This document shows, piece after piece, positions 1 to 7,739 of a DNA stretch of 64,000 bases. Every line of letters begins with the position of its first letter. Positions within the stretch are counted from its first letter, which is position 1. Source of the DNA: an uncultured delta proteobacterium (GTDB lineage: Bacteria > Desulfobacterota > Desulfovibrionia > Desulfovibrionales > Desulfovibrionaceae); NCBI GenBank assembly GCA_903835685.1, contig CAILNX010000022.1, positions 19,974 through 83,973 of the forward strand, read 5' to 3'. Below the pieces are notes generated by a model. It saw only the letters and a program-made list of their open reading frames with translations, was not told where the DNA came from and searched no databases. Made by a program: the position numbers and the translations under genes.

Positions 1-256
1 CGGGTCCGGCCAGGAAAAGCAGGGGCCGGGTGCGGTCAGCCCTCAAGGATGCGAAAAGGGCGGCCCTCCGGGCCAGCCCGCCAATGGTGTGCGCGCCTCA
101 ACTGGGACAGGGCTTGTACTCCCCCTGGGTCTCGGCCGTGTAGGCGACCAACAGGGGGGGCAGGGGAGTCTCGGCCCGGGCTGGCGCGCACCAAAGCAAG
201 AACCCGGCCGTGGCCAGGGCCAGGGCCGGGAGAAAAAACCGCGGCGGCTGGCGCAT
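1..256 (-). CDS. Candidate secreted UshA-like metallophosphatase selenoprotein, 3' end off window
   Basis: Seen: an ATG at 256-254 overlaps the HU stop as TGATG, and 52 codons follow. Residues 1-28 form a signal peptide (short basic start, hydrophobic FFLPALALATAGFLL, cleavage near APARA-ET). The mature start reads LLVAYTAETQGEYKPCPS, then TGA at 100-98, and the same frame stays open for the remaining 32 codons to the window edge, reading GAHTIGGLARRAALF. A hairpin with a bulged U and a GGA loop lies 18 nt after the TGA. Family knowledge: the beta-strand plus GGLARRA pattern resembles the N-terminus of UshA/5'-nucleotidase-type metallophosphatases, and from memory some sulfate-reducer members are named UshA-like (seleno)proteins. 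Inference: TGA encodes Sec53 in a CPSU motif. The alternative is a real stop giving a 52-residue exported peptide or a broken gene. Coupling to HU is translational. Confidence 0.6.
58..79 (-). promoter_or_regulatory. Candidate bacterial SECIS hairpin after the in-frame TGA
   Basis: On the minus strand the sequence GGGC-U-GGCCC-GGA-GGGCC-GCCC forms a 9-bp GC stem with one bulged U and a 3-nt apical loop starting with G. The loop begins 28 nt after the TGA at 100-98. Bacterial SECIS models require an apical loop roughly 16-37 nt from the UGA with a G among its first two bases, which this meets. GC-rich coding DNA can form such hairpins by chance, so it supports the Sec reading but does not prove it. 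Confidence 0.45.
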
Positions 257-531
257 CAGGTGTTCAGGAAATCTTTCAACTCTTTTCCGGGACGGAAGAA
301 GGGCAGTTTCTTGGGGCTGACCTTGACCACGTCCCCGGTCTTGGGGTTGCGGCCCTGGTAGCCCTTGTAATCCTTGATCTTGAAGGAGCCGAATCCCCGA
401 ATCTCCACCCGGTCGCCGCGTACCAGGGCTTCCTTGATGGAGTCGATGAAGGCCCCGACGATGACCGAGGCCTCGTCCACGTGAAGATTCTTCAGTTCGG
501 ACAAGGTCTTGATGAGTTCGCTCTTATTCAT
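256..531 (-). CDS. HU-family DNA-binding protein
   Basis: A 91-residue protein of normal HU/IHF length, starting MNKSELIKTLSEL and ending GKELKDFLNT. It binds and bends DNA as a dimer in the nucleoid. The body shows the family signature: VRGDRVEIRGFGSFKIKDYKGYQGRNPKTGD, where the GFGSF turn and the GRNPKTG arm tip are the diagnostic elements (residues about 44-70), followed by the KLPFFRPGKEL end. The longer frame back to 597 is rejected because a GGGGGA ribosome site sits just ahead of the ATG at 531 and the upstream residues do not look like HU. The stop overlaps the start of the candidate selenoprotein (TGATG), so the two are probably co-translated. It is separated by 118 nt from the MinD-like gene upstream. 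Confidence 0.93.
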   Translation of the reverse strand: MNKSELIKTLSELKNLHVDEASVIVGAFIDSIKEALVRGDRVEIRGFGSFKIKDYKGYQGRNPKTGDVVKVSPKKLPFFRPGKELKDFLNT

Positions 532-649
532 GCTTCCCCCTTTTTCGGGCTGGAGTCCAGGAGAGGGGCCGAAAGCCCTCGCCCGCCCCGAGGCCACATC
601 TGACCGTGGGCCAAGTATTCCGAAAAAAAGCGTTTTCTGTCAAGCCCCT

Positions 650-1471
650 TTAGCCCTTGAAAGCAGGGAAATTCGAGAGTGGGGAGGATGCGGACAGAAA
701 TGCCTGATTTTCTTCACGATATTTTATGAGAATCTGGGACAGGGCCAGGATGTCCCGGGCCGCGCCGGAGCGCGGGGCGTTCTTCATGAGCGGGGTCTGC
801 TTGCGCACCGAGTCGGGCACGGCCTTGTCGTGGCGCACCGAGCCCATGTACACCGGGTCGATGTCCAGAAATTTCCGGCAGGCCGCAGCCAGGCGGGTGA
901 AGGTGGCCTTGGCCTCGGCCGTGCTGGCCGCGTCGTTGACCAGCACGTGGAACTCCTCCACATGGTGCTTGTTCACCAGGACCTTCATGAGCGCGTAGCC
1001 GTCGGTGAGCGAGGTGGGCTCGGGCGTGACCACCACCAGGCGCAGATGGGCCATGGAGGCGAACGAGAGCACCGTGGGGCTGATGCCCGCGCCCAGGTCC
1101 AGGATGAGGTAGGAGTAGCGGCCGAGCAGGTCCTTGAGCTTTCGAAACAGCTCCTCGCGCTGCTCCTCGTCCATCTCCACCAGTTCGGGCACGCCCGAGG
1201 CGGCCGGGAGCAGGTCCAGGCCGTTCTTTTCCAGGACCGTGACCACGTCCAGGGGGGAGACCTCCGGGGTGAGCAGGTCCTGGAGGTTCTTTTCCGGGGA
1301 GATGCCCAGCATGACGTCCAAGTTGGCCAGCCCTAAGTCGCAGTCCATGAGCATGGCCGACTGGTTCTGGGCGTACAGGGCGTAGCCCAGGTTCAAGGCG
1401 ATATTGGACTTGCCCACGCCGCCTTTGCCGGAGAGCACGGCCAGGGACAGGGTCTTGTTCGGATTGCTCAT
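650..1471 (-). CDS. MinD/ParA-family ATPase, FlhG/FleN-like
   Basis: A 273-residue ATPase with a deviant Walker A motif GKGGVGKS at residues 15-22, the ParA/MinD signature switch I (LMDCDLGLANLDVMLG, residues 41-56) and Walker B-like LILDLGAG. FlhG/FleN proteins of this size limit flagellar number and place flagella at the cell pole with FlhF; other MinD relatives position chemoreceptors. The C-terminus lacks an obvious MinD membrane-targeting helix. The ATG lies 2 nt after the stop of the degenerate GGDEF gene, in the order prfB, GGDEF, this gene, so all three are probably one transcript. The assignment to FlhG rather than another MinD relative is inference, because no flagellar genes are in view. 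Confidence 0.8.
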   Translation of the reverse strand: MSNPNKTLSLAVLSGKGGVGKSNIALNLGYALYAQNQSAMLMDCDLGLANLDVMLGISPEKNLQDLLTPEVSPLDVVTVLEKNGLDLLPAASGVPELVEMDEEQREELFRKLKDLLGRYSYLILDLGAGISPTVLSFASMAHLRLVVVTPEPTSLTDGYALMKVLVNKHHVEEFHVLVNDAASTAEAKATFTRLAAACRKFLDIDPVYMGSVRHDKAVPDSVRKQTPLMKNAPRSGAARDILALSQILIKYREENQAFLSASSPLSNFPAFKG

Positions 1472-1473
1472 GC

Positions 1474-2337
1474 CTATCCCTTTTTGAACAGAAACTGTTT
1501 TTCGCTGGCCAGGACCAGGGTTTCCCGGGAGCCGAAGTCCATGTCCGGCGAACTCACGGCCTCCACGCGTCCGGACTCCCCGCCTCGAGCCCGGGTCAGG
1601 GCCTCGTCAGCCAGGGCCATGAGGCGGTCCAGTTCGCATTCGCTTTTGCCCCGGTAGCTGGTCAGGCCCACGTAGCAGGAAATTCCGGCCTCCCGGGCCG
1701 AGGCCCCGTCCCCCCCGGGCAGGGACAACTCGTGCACGGCCGAGGCCAGGCGCTCCAGGATGCGCCGGGCCTTGGTCGGACCCAGGCCCGAAAATATCAG
1801 GGCGAAGCGGCCGTGCCCCAGGTAGGCGGCCAGGTCGTAGCGCCGCTTCAGGGTATGGATGATCCCGGCCACGGCCTGGAGCAGCACGGCCCCGTCCTCG
1901 CCCTGGGTCAGGGCCTCGCCCTCCAGGTCCACCAGGGCCAGGCTCACCGGCGCTTCGGCCCGGCGCGAGCGCTCCATCTCCAGGTCCAGGCCGTGCTCAA
2001 AGGAGTGCCGGTTGTCCAGGCCCGTGACCGGGTCGTGGGGGTCGGCGTAGGACAGGGCGTCCAGCCGGTACTGGATGTCCGAAAGATGGGGGTAGGCCTC
2101 GGGGCCAAGGGGCAGGGTCAGCCAGTTCCGCAGGTCGTGGCGCTGGGCCAGGGAGCGCCAGGTGGCCAGATCCAGGCCCCGGCAGAGCCGGAACACGGCC
2201 AGGGCCGCACCCGAGTCCCGGGGGGAGGAAGGATCCCCGTCCGCCTTGGCGTACACGTCCCCGCGCAGGGACAACAGTTCGGTGAGCATGGCCTCCAGGT
2301 CGGGCGCGGTCTGCTCAGAGTTCTTTTTTTTCGGCAT
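1474..2337 (-). CDS. GGDEF-like protein with degenerate active site
   Basis: A 287-residue soluble protein with an unannotated helical N-terminus (about 110 residues) and a GGDEF fold. The DPVTGLDNRHSFE start of the domain is well kept at about residue 120, but the catalytic GGDEF signature is replaced by GHGRF in the strand LAAYLGHGRFALIF. Most probably it no longer makes c-di-GMP and serves as a c-di-GMP/GTP sensor or a binding partner. The start is the ATG of MPKKKNSEQ, which overlaps the last 23 nt of prfB in another frame; a start 21 codons further up would intrude deeper into prfB and reads nothing like the domain. Position between prfB and a MinD-like ATPase suggests a link to cell-pole or motility control, which is inference. 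Confidence 0.8.
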   Translation of the reverse strand: MPKKKNSEQTAPDLEAMLTELLSLRGDVYAKADGDPSSPRDSGAALAVFRLCRGLDLATWRSLAQRHDLRNWLTLPLGPEAYPHLSDIQYRLDALSYADPHDPVTGLDNRHSFEHGLDLEMERSRRAEAPVSLALVDLEGEALTQGEDGAVLLQAVAGIIHTLKRRYDLAAYLGHGRFALIFSGLGPTKARRILERLASAVHELSLPGGDGASAREAGISCYVGLTSYRGKSECELDRLMALADEALTRARGGESGRVEAVSSPDMDFGSRETLVLASEKQFLFKKG

Positions 2338-3434
2338 GGGCGAAGAGGAGGTATCCTCGGATGAAATCGTCCAAATCGCCGTCCAGCACGGCGTCCACAT
2401 TCCCGGAATCCGTCGACGAGCGATGGTCCTTGATCAGCCGGTAGGGCTGAAGCACGTAGGACCTGATCTGGCTGCCCCAGGCGATGGCGTCCTTGGTCGA
2501 GTAGTCGGCCTTCTTGCTGGCCTCGCGCTTCTTGACCTCCAGGTCGAAGAGCCGGGCCTTTAAGATCTTGAAGGCCTGCTCCTTGTTCTTGAGCTGGGAC
2601 TTCTCGTTCTGGCACTGCACCACCAGGTTGGTCTCCAGGTGGGTGATGCGCACGGCCGAGTTGGTCTTGTTCACGTGCTGGCCGCCCGGACCCGAGGCCC
2701 GGAACACGTCGATGCGCACGTCCTCGTCGCGCACGGTGATGTCGATCTCCTCCTCGGCGTCGGGCCAGACGTCCACCGAGGCGAAGGAGGTGTGCCGACG
2801 TCCCGAGGCGTCAAAGGGGGAGATGCGCACCAGGCGGTGGATGCCCGACTCCCCCTTCAAAAAACCATAGGCATACGGCCCGGCGATGCGGATGGTGACA
2901 CTTTTGAGTCCCGCCCCTTCGCCGGGAAGATAGTCCATGATCTCCAGAACATAGGCCTTGCGCTCGGCCCAGCGGCGGTACATGCGCAAAAGCATCTCGG
3001 CCCAGTCCTGGGCTTCGAGTCCGCCCGCGCCCGGGTGCACCACCATGATGGCCGAGTTCTTGTCCTCGGGCTCGGACAAAAGGGTGGACATCTCGGTGTC
3101 TTTCAGCCGGGAGCGCAGGATCTCCAGGTGCTCGTCCAGGGCCTCCAAGGCCTCGGGGCTGGGGTCGTCCTGGGCCAGGGCCAGCCACTCGTCCACCTCG
3201 CCCTTGGCCTCAAAAAGCCCGTCGAACAGGGTGTTGCGATTCACCAGGCGGCTTTTCTCGCGCATGAGCGGGGTCATGTCCTCGGGCCGGTCCCAGACCC
3301 CGGGCTTGGCCATCTCTTTCTCGATCTCGGCCAGGCGGACCTTCACGCCATCCGAGTCAAAGTCGCCCCCAAAGGCTGGAGAAACTCTCGATCAGGTCGC
3401 CCGACAGGGCTTTGAGTTCTGATAATTGCAGCAT
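2315..3434 (-). CDS. prfB: Peptide chain release factor 2 (programmed +1 frameshift)
   Basis: RF2 releases peptides at UGA and UAA stops. The gene is in two frames: 25 codons from the ATG at 3434 ([20 protein letters not shown]...) to an in-frame TGA at 3359-3357, then 347 codons after a +1 shift ([16 protein letters not shown]...), 372 residues in total, normal for RF2. The catalytic GGQ loop is present ([19 protein letters not shown], about residue 250), and the second-frame body alone lacks the true N-terminus. RF2 uses this shift to control its own level: low RF2 leaves ribosomes paused at UGA so that they slip. A brnTA pair now lies between it and lnt. The last 23 nt overlap the degenerate GGDEF gene. 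This is a functional recoding site and not a broken gene. Confidence 0.96.
3356..3370 (-). promoter_or_regulatory. prfB programmed +1 frameshift site
   Basis: Read on the minus strand: GGGGG then CGA, CTT, TGA, C. The G run is the internal Shine-Dalgarno-like stimulator three bases ahead of the slippery CTT, and TGAC is the poorly terminating context of the classical RF2 autoregulatory site. Confidence 0.93.
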
Positions 3435-3501
3435 GGTCTGTTCGTGGCTCCGAAAAAAGCGTTGGAAGCGGGAAGGACTGTACACCGCGTCGGGGCGGTT
3501 G

Positions 3502-3867
3502 TCATGTGTTTGATGGGGTGGGCCGCGTGGGGCGCTCCTGGGACTTGATGTAGGCCCGCAGGGCGGCGTTGATCCGGGTCTGGTAGCCCCGGCCGCCGTG
3601 GGAGCGGAACCAGGCCAGCACGTCCCGGTCCAGGCGCAGGGAGACCTTTTCCTTGGACTCCCGCAGGAAATCCTCCAGCCGCATGGGCCTGGCCCCGGGG
3701 ATCAGATCCTCGGGCAGGGGGAGGTTGTCCGTGTCGTTCTCGGCGTTGGCCGTCAACTCCGCATCGTCCATGCCCGCCACCCGGCCCCAGTCCGTGCCCG
3801 AAGGCATGCGCCGGACTTCCTCGGCGGTCATGGCTGCACCTGGCTTGAATTTATGTGTCAAAACCAT
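3502..3867 (-). CDS. brnA: BrnA-type antitoxin
   Basis: A 121-residue protein with an acidic, probably disordered N-terminus (PSGTDWGRVAGMDDAELTANAENDTDN) and a C-terminal ribbon-helix-helix DNA-binding part: KEKVSLRLDRDVLAWFRSHGGRGYQTRINAALRAYI, the hallmark of BrnA/DUF4415 antitoxins. It binds and blocks the BrnT ribonuclease and represses the operon. The ATG at 3867 was chosen because it begins MVLTHKFKPGAAMTAEEVRRM; the frame runs further up only as a shadow of brnT. It overlaps brnT by 17 nt, so the pair is translationally coupled. Confidence 0.88.
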   Translation of the reverse strand: MVLTHKFKPGAAMTAEEVRRMPSGTDWGRVAGMDDAELTANAENDTDNLPLPEDLIPGARPMRLEDFLRESKEKVSLRLDRDVLAWFRSHGGRGYQTRINAALRAYIKSQERPTRPTPSNT

Positions 3868-4132
3868 ATCTTCTCCTCTCCCGGGCATTGGCCCGGCGCA
3901 CGGAAATGATCCGGAACACCTCGCCGCGCAGGGTGAAAGCCACCACCAGTACCTGGCCCTGCCCCTGTTCATGACATTGGCCCACGGCCAGGCAGCGCTT
4001 CTCCCCGTAGTCCCGCCGCAGGTCTTCGGCCAGCCAGGGCGAACCGCACAGCACTTCCACGGCGTCGGGAAAATCGATCCCGTGCTTAGCCAGGTTCGCC
4101 CGGCGCTTGGTTTCGTCCCACTGGAAGAGCAT
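3851..4132 (-). CDS. brnT: BrnT-type ribonuclease toxin
   Basis: A 93-residue protein starting MLFQWDETKRRANLAKHGIDFPDAVEVL, the BrnT (DUF497) signature: WDE.K...N..KHG.(V/I).F. The C-terminal RIISVRRANARERRRYGFDT matches the conserved R..S.R.A...E...Y end. BrnT cleaves RNA and halts growth unless neutralised by BrnA. The ATG at 4132 gives the family's standard N-terminus; a TTG at 4150 in the same frame would add six residues and overlap the repeat thought to be the operator. The pair sits between lnt and prfB. Confidence 0.88.
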   Translation of the reverse strand: MLFQWDETKRRANLAKHGIDFPDAVEVLCGSPWLAEDLRRDYGEKRCLAVGQCHEQGQGQVLVVAFTLRGEVFRIISVRRANARERRRYGFDT

Positions 4133-4155
4133 GACAAAATGTATGGACAAAATGT
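4133..4155. repeat. Two 10-bp direct repeats in front of brnT, candidate BrnA operator
   Basis: GACAAAATGT occurs at 4133-4142 and again at 4146-4155, a spacing of 13 bp, immediately before the brnT start. BrnTA operons are repressed by BrnA, so tandem half-sites at this position would fit autoregulation. The binding itself is inferred. Confidence 0.5.
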
Positions 4156-4221
4156 GGGTCTGTCAAGGGCGGGGGAATTTGGAAGGGGGGAGACGATGAG
4201 GCAGAAGGGAGAAAGAGAGAT

Positions 4222-5730
4222 TTATTTCGCTCTCTTGATCCGTGTCCAAACCCGCCACCCCAGCCCCGCGAATCCGCCCAGGTAGAGCCAGGGCCAGAAG
4301 GCGAAGGTCTGGTGGAAGGGGGTCATGGCGGTCAGGGCCGTGGCCTGGCCGGTCAGGGCGGCGTCCGTAAAGAGATTGGTGCGGGCCGTGACCTGGCCCG
4401 TGGGCGCGATGAGGGCCGAGATGCCGGTGTTGGTGCCCCGGGCCACGAAGCGGCCCTGCTCCACGGCCCGCAGGACCGTGAGGCCCAAATGCTGGCCCGG
4501 GGCCGAGGAGCGGCCGAACCAGGCGTCGTTGCTGATGGACACCAGCAGAGTGGCCCCGGCCGCCACCCGGGCCTGGGCCAGTTCCGGGAAGATGCCTTCG
4601 TAGCAGATGAGCACGCCCAGGGCCAAGGGTCCCAGGCGCAGGGGGTTCACCCGGGTGCCTGGCGCGAACTCGCCCACGCCCTCCACCAGCTTGTTCAGCG
4701 GCAGCCAGGGGAACCATTCCTGGAGCGGCACGTACTCGCCAAAGGGCACCAGGTGCTCCTTGTCGTACCAGTCCGCGGGCTTGCCGGTCTCGTCCAGGAG
4801 CCAGGCCCGGTTGTGCAGGGAGGTGGAGTTGCGGGTGAAATCATGGCGATAGGCCGGGGACCCGAAGAGCAGCCCGGCCCGGGCCGTGCGGGCCAGGAGC
4901 GAAATCTTGGCCGTGAGCGGGCTGGACTCCTGGAAATAGAAGGGCAGGGCGGTCTCGGGCCAGATGATCAGGTCCAGCGGCCCCTGGTCCAGGGCCGTTT
5001 GGGTCAGGGCCAGGTACTTGTCCACCGTGCCGTCCTGATAGGCCTTGTCCCATTTGAGGCTCTGGTCGATGTTGCCCTGGATCAGGGCCAGGTTCTGGAC
5101 CGGGCCGGGAAATTCCCGGGTCAGGCCCCACCAGCCGCAGGCCGCAAGGGTCAGGACGATGCCGCAGGCCAGGACGCGCATGTCCTTGCGGTTGACCCCG
5201 CGCACGATGCACACGGCCAGGGCCGCGTACACCCCGGACAGGCCGTAGGCCCCGATGATCGCCGCGCCCTGGATGGCCCCGGGCCAGGGGGCCAAGGCCG
5301 AGGACAGGGTCAGCCAGGGGAACCCGGTGAAGAGCACGTTCTGGGCCAGTTCCTGCACGGTCCAGGCCAGCCCGGCGAAGAGCACCAGGAGCGGCCCGTC
5401 CAGGACCCGGGCGGCCTGGCGCAGGGACCAGGCGAAGGAGGCGTAGTACAGGGCCATGATGGCGGCCATGAGCATGGGGCAGGGCGCGGCCAGAATCCAG
5501 GGCAGGCCCCCGAAATCGTGGGGGGGCAGGGACACCCAGTACAGGCAGGCGGTCACGGCCGTGAGCGAGGCGAGGTAGGCCGTGCGGAAGCAGGCCCGGC
5601 CCGAGATGGAGCGGAAGGCCAGGACCGCGAGCGCGGCCGGAAAGGCCAGGATCAGGGGCGGAAACTGAAGGATCGGGTTGAAATGCCCGAAAAAGGCCCC
5701 GACCACGGCCAGCAGGCCATACCAAATCAC
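4222..5730 (-). CDS. lnt: Apolipoprotein N-acyltransferase
   Basis: An integral inner-membrane enzyme of 502 residues that adds the third acyl chain to the N-terminal cysteine of lipoproteins using phospholipid as donor. The first roughly 200 residues are a series of membrane helices, followed by a nitrilase-fold domain (starting NLALIQGNIDQSLKWDK). All three catalytic residues are visible: Glu259 in WPETALPF, Lys324 in DKEHLVPFGEYVP and Cys376 in VLICYEGIFPE. The NDAWFGRSSAPGQHL stretch is also typical. A last membrane helix is at the C-terminus. Its start overlaps the CorC-like stop by 4 nt (ATGA), so the two are coupled, an arrangement common for lnt. Confidence 0.96.
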   Translation of the reverse strand: MIWYGLLAVVGAFFGHFNPILQFPPLILAFPAALAVLAFRSISGRACFRTAYLASLTAVTACLYWVSLPPHDFGGLPWILAAPCPMLMAAIMALYYASFAWSLRQAARVLDGPLLVLFAGLAWTVQELAQNVLFTGFPWLTLSSALAPWPGAIQGAAIIGAYGLSGVYAALAVCIVRGVNRKDMRVLACGIVLTLAACGWWGLTREFPGPVQNLALIQGNIDQSLKWDKAYQDGTVDKYLALTQTALDQGPLDLIIWPETALPFYFQESSPLTAKISLLARTARAGLLFGSPAYRHDFTRNSTSLHNRAWLLDETGKPADWYDKEHLVPFGEYVPLQEWFPWLPLNKLVEGVGEFAPGTRVNPLRLGPLALGVLICYEGIFPELAQARVAAGATLLVSISNDAWFGRSSAPGQHLGLTVLRAVEQGRFVARGTNTGISALIAPTGQVTARTNLFTDAALTGQATALTAMTPFHQTFAFWPWLYLGGFAGLGWRVWTRIKRAK

Positions 5731-6590
5731 GCCGGTTGCCCGTCCCGCCCGGCCATGGAGCCCGAATACCCGCCCGAGGCCCCGGTGTGCGGCTCAATGA
5801 GCACCCAGTTCACGTGCTTGACATTGGCCTCGGTCACGGTGAAGCGGGAGCCGCCGATGTCGAAGAATTCGCCCTGGCGGGGGATGCGCCCGGCCAGCGC
5901 GGCCAGATAGCCGCCCAGGGTCTCCACCTGCTCGGAATCAATGGGCAGGCCGGTGCGCTCGGCGATGTCCTCCAGGGAGGCCCGGCCCGAGGCCTTGATG
6001 GTCCCGTCGTCCAAGTCGGTGATCTCGTCGATGGTCTCCGGGTCGTACTCGTCCCGGATGTCGCCCACGATCTCCTCCAGCACGTCCTCCAGGGTGACCA
6101 GCCCGGCCGTGCCCCCGTACTCGTCCAGCACGATGGCCAGGTGGGTCTTCTTGCTTTTGAGCTCGCTCAAGACGTTGCGGATGGGGGTGTATTCGGACAC
6201 GAAATAGGGGGGGCGCATGAGGGTGTCCACCCGGGCCTCCATGTCTCCGCCGCGCAGGAGCGGGGCCAGGATGTCCTTGGCGTGGACCACGCCCACGATG
6301 GAGTCGCGGTTGCCCCGGTACAGGGGGATGCGGGAGTGCCCGCTTTTCACGAAAAGCTCGCCCAGCTCGCCCAAGGGGGTGTCCACCTCCTCGCACACGA
6401 TGTCCGTGCGCGGGATCATGATCTTGCCCACGGTGCGCTCGCCCAGGTCCAGGACATTCAGGAGCATGGACATGTCCTCGCCCCCGATCTCGCCCTCGTC
6501 CTTGGCGTCCTGGATGCGGTCCTCCAGGTCGTTTTTCTTGAAAAAATGCCGGAACAGGGACCGCAGTCGTCCCTCGGGGCCATCGTCCAA
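5727..6590 (-). CDS. CorC/HlyC-type CBS-domain protein
   Basis: A 287-residue cytoplasmic protein with a pair of CBS domains (MIPRTDIVCEEVDTPLGEL to VLEEIVGDIRDEYD, about residues 58-185) and a C-terminal CorC_HlyC transporter-associated domain (TIKASGRASLEDIAERTGLPI...GSRFTVTEANVKHVNWVLIEP). Members bind adenine nucleotides and influence Mg2+/Co2+ efflux or act with Lnt and the YbeX/YbeY group. The only start in frame downstream of a stop is TTG at 6590, preceded by a GGAGG site 5 nt away. An ATG at 6583 is out of frame. It overlaps lnt by 4 nt. Confidence 0.9.
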   Translation of the reverse strand: MDDGPEGRLRSLFRHFFKKNDLEDRIQDAKDEGEIGGEDMSMLLNVLDLGERTVGKIMIPRTDIVCEEVDTPLGELGELFVKSGHSRIPLYRGNRDSIVGVVHAKDILAPLLRGGDMEARVDTLMRPPYFVSEYTPIRNVLSELKSKKTHLAIVLDEYGGTAGLVTLEDVLEEIVGDIRDEYDPETIDEITDLDDGTIKASGRASLEDIAERTGLPIDSEQVETLGGYLAALAGRIPRQGEFFDIGGSRFTVTEANVKHVNWVLIEPHTGASGGYSGSMAGRDGQPA

Positions 6591-6781
6591 AAGGTCCTCC
6601 CTGGTTTATGTGCCGAACTACGCAACAAAGGAACCGGCCCTGCGCCCTCGGCGCGCGGTCGTTTCCGCTGTTTCGGCCGACCTATCCAGCCGAAAAAATG
6701 TGCCTTGAGCGTTATAGGGCCGAATCCCGGACCCGTCAAGCGACGATAGGGTGACGGGCCGGGGCGATTCCGGGTGCGGGC

Positions 6782-7549
6782 CTAGTGCCCGACAATGGTG
6801 CGCATGCGGTCCAGGACCTGGGCAAAGGGCTCCACGTCCACGTTCACGATGCCGGAGAACGGGGTTTTTAGGTCCAGGATGATGACCACGGCGGCCATGA
6901 ACAGGCCGACCACGATGCACTCGTTCATGAGCTGGTGCCCGGGCCAGTCGATGCGGGTGTGCCAGAACTTGGCCAGCATGAGCAGATAGCCGAAATAGAT
7001 GATGAACACCACCGAGGGGTGGAGGTTCTCGGACAGCTTCACCGAGCGGGTCAGGCGCTGCTTGCTGATCTCGGAGAGCTCGGAGAGGAGCGCGCGGTGC
7101 AGGGCCTCTTCGGTTCGGTCCATGGGCGTGGCGTGCAGGGTCAGCCGCCAGACCGTGTCCAGGCTCTGCTGGGCGCCCGGGCTCATGTGCCCCTCGGCCA
7201 TGGCCGGAAACTCCAGGTCTCGGATGTTCTTGGCGTATTCCTGGATGGCGAAGGGCAGCTCGGGACTTAAGTGCAGGCCCAGGGACAGGCGGTAGGCCAG
7301 GAGCACGGACTCGGCCTCGCGGTTGGTGGCGTCCTTGGAGGCGTAGAAGGTGTTCAGGAGCGAGACCAGGGCCATGCCCAAAAATACCGCGTACAGGGTG
7401 TTGAACAGGGCGTAGTTGGTGTTCAGGATGGCCACCCGGTCCTTGTCAAAGGGCACGGGCAGGCGCTTGCACCACAGGTAGATCAGGAAGGGGCCGATGA
7501 GGAAGACCAGGGTCAGGACCAGGTCGGACCAGAAATTCGAGCTGAACAT
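6782..7549 (-). CDS. DUF4239-type membrane protein
   Basis: A 255-residue protein with two membrane helices near the N-terminus (SDLVLTLVFLIGPFLIYLW and TLYAVFLGMALVSLLNTFY) and two near the C-terminus (SVVFIIYFGYLLMLAKFW, IVVGLFMAAVVIILDLKTPFSG). A cytoplasmic helical stretch of about 110 residues lies between them. The layout, the early YALFNTLYAVFLG and the final DLKTPFSG match bestrophin-like DUF4239 proteins, whose function is not established. The ATG at 7549 was preferred to a start at 7720 because the extra N-terminal residues look like untranslated leader and MFSSNFWSDL precedes the first helix directly. It appears monocistronic and faces the same way as the CorC-lnt block. Confidence 0.7.
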   Translation of the reverse strand: MFSSNFWSDLVLTLVFLIGPFLIYLWCKRLPVPFDKDRVAILNTNYALFNTLYAVFLGMALVSLLNTFYASKDATNREAESVLLAYRLSLGLHLSPELPFAIQEYAKNIRDLEFPAMAEGHMSPGAQQSLDTVWRLTLHATPMDRTEEALHRALLSELSEISKQRLTRSVKLSENLHPSVVFIIYFGYLLMLAKFWHTRIDWPGHQLMNECIVVGLFMAAVVIILDLKTPFSGIVNVDVEPFAQVLDRMRTIVGH

Positions 7550-7739
7550 GGGCGTGTCCTTTGAAAGCGGGCAGTCGGCTCCTTCGATATCAGCAGTCCG
7601 CTTCCGGGGCAAGGGAGCGCGCAGGCCCCGGGAAGAATTCTCATTGACCGGTTCGTGGGCCTCCTGTACCGAGGGGGACGCGTCATTTCCGGTCGTCCTC
7701 CATGGGCTCGGCCTTTGCAATCATGCGTCGGAGACCGCC

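Noticed and set aside
4312..5910. A 532-codon plus-strand ORF opposite lnt and the CorC-like gene
   Set aside because: Its product is a low-complexity Gly/Gln/Arg/Pro mix, the usual antisense shadow of a GC-rich gene. The minus-strand frame encodes Lnt with its full catalytic triad.
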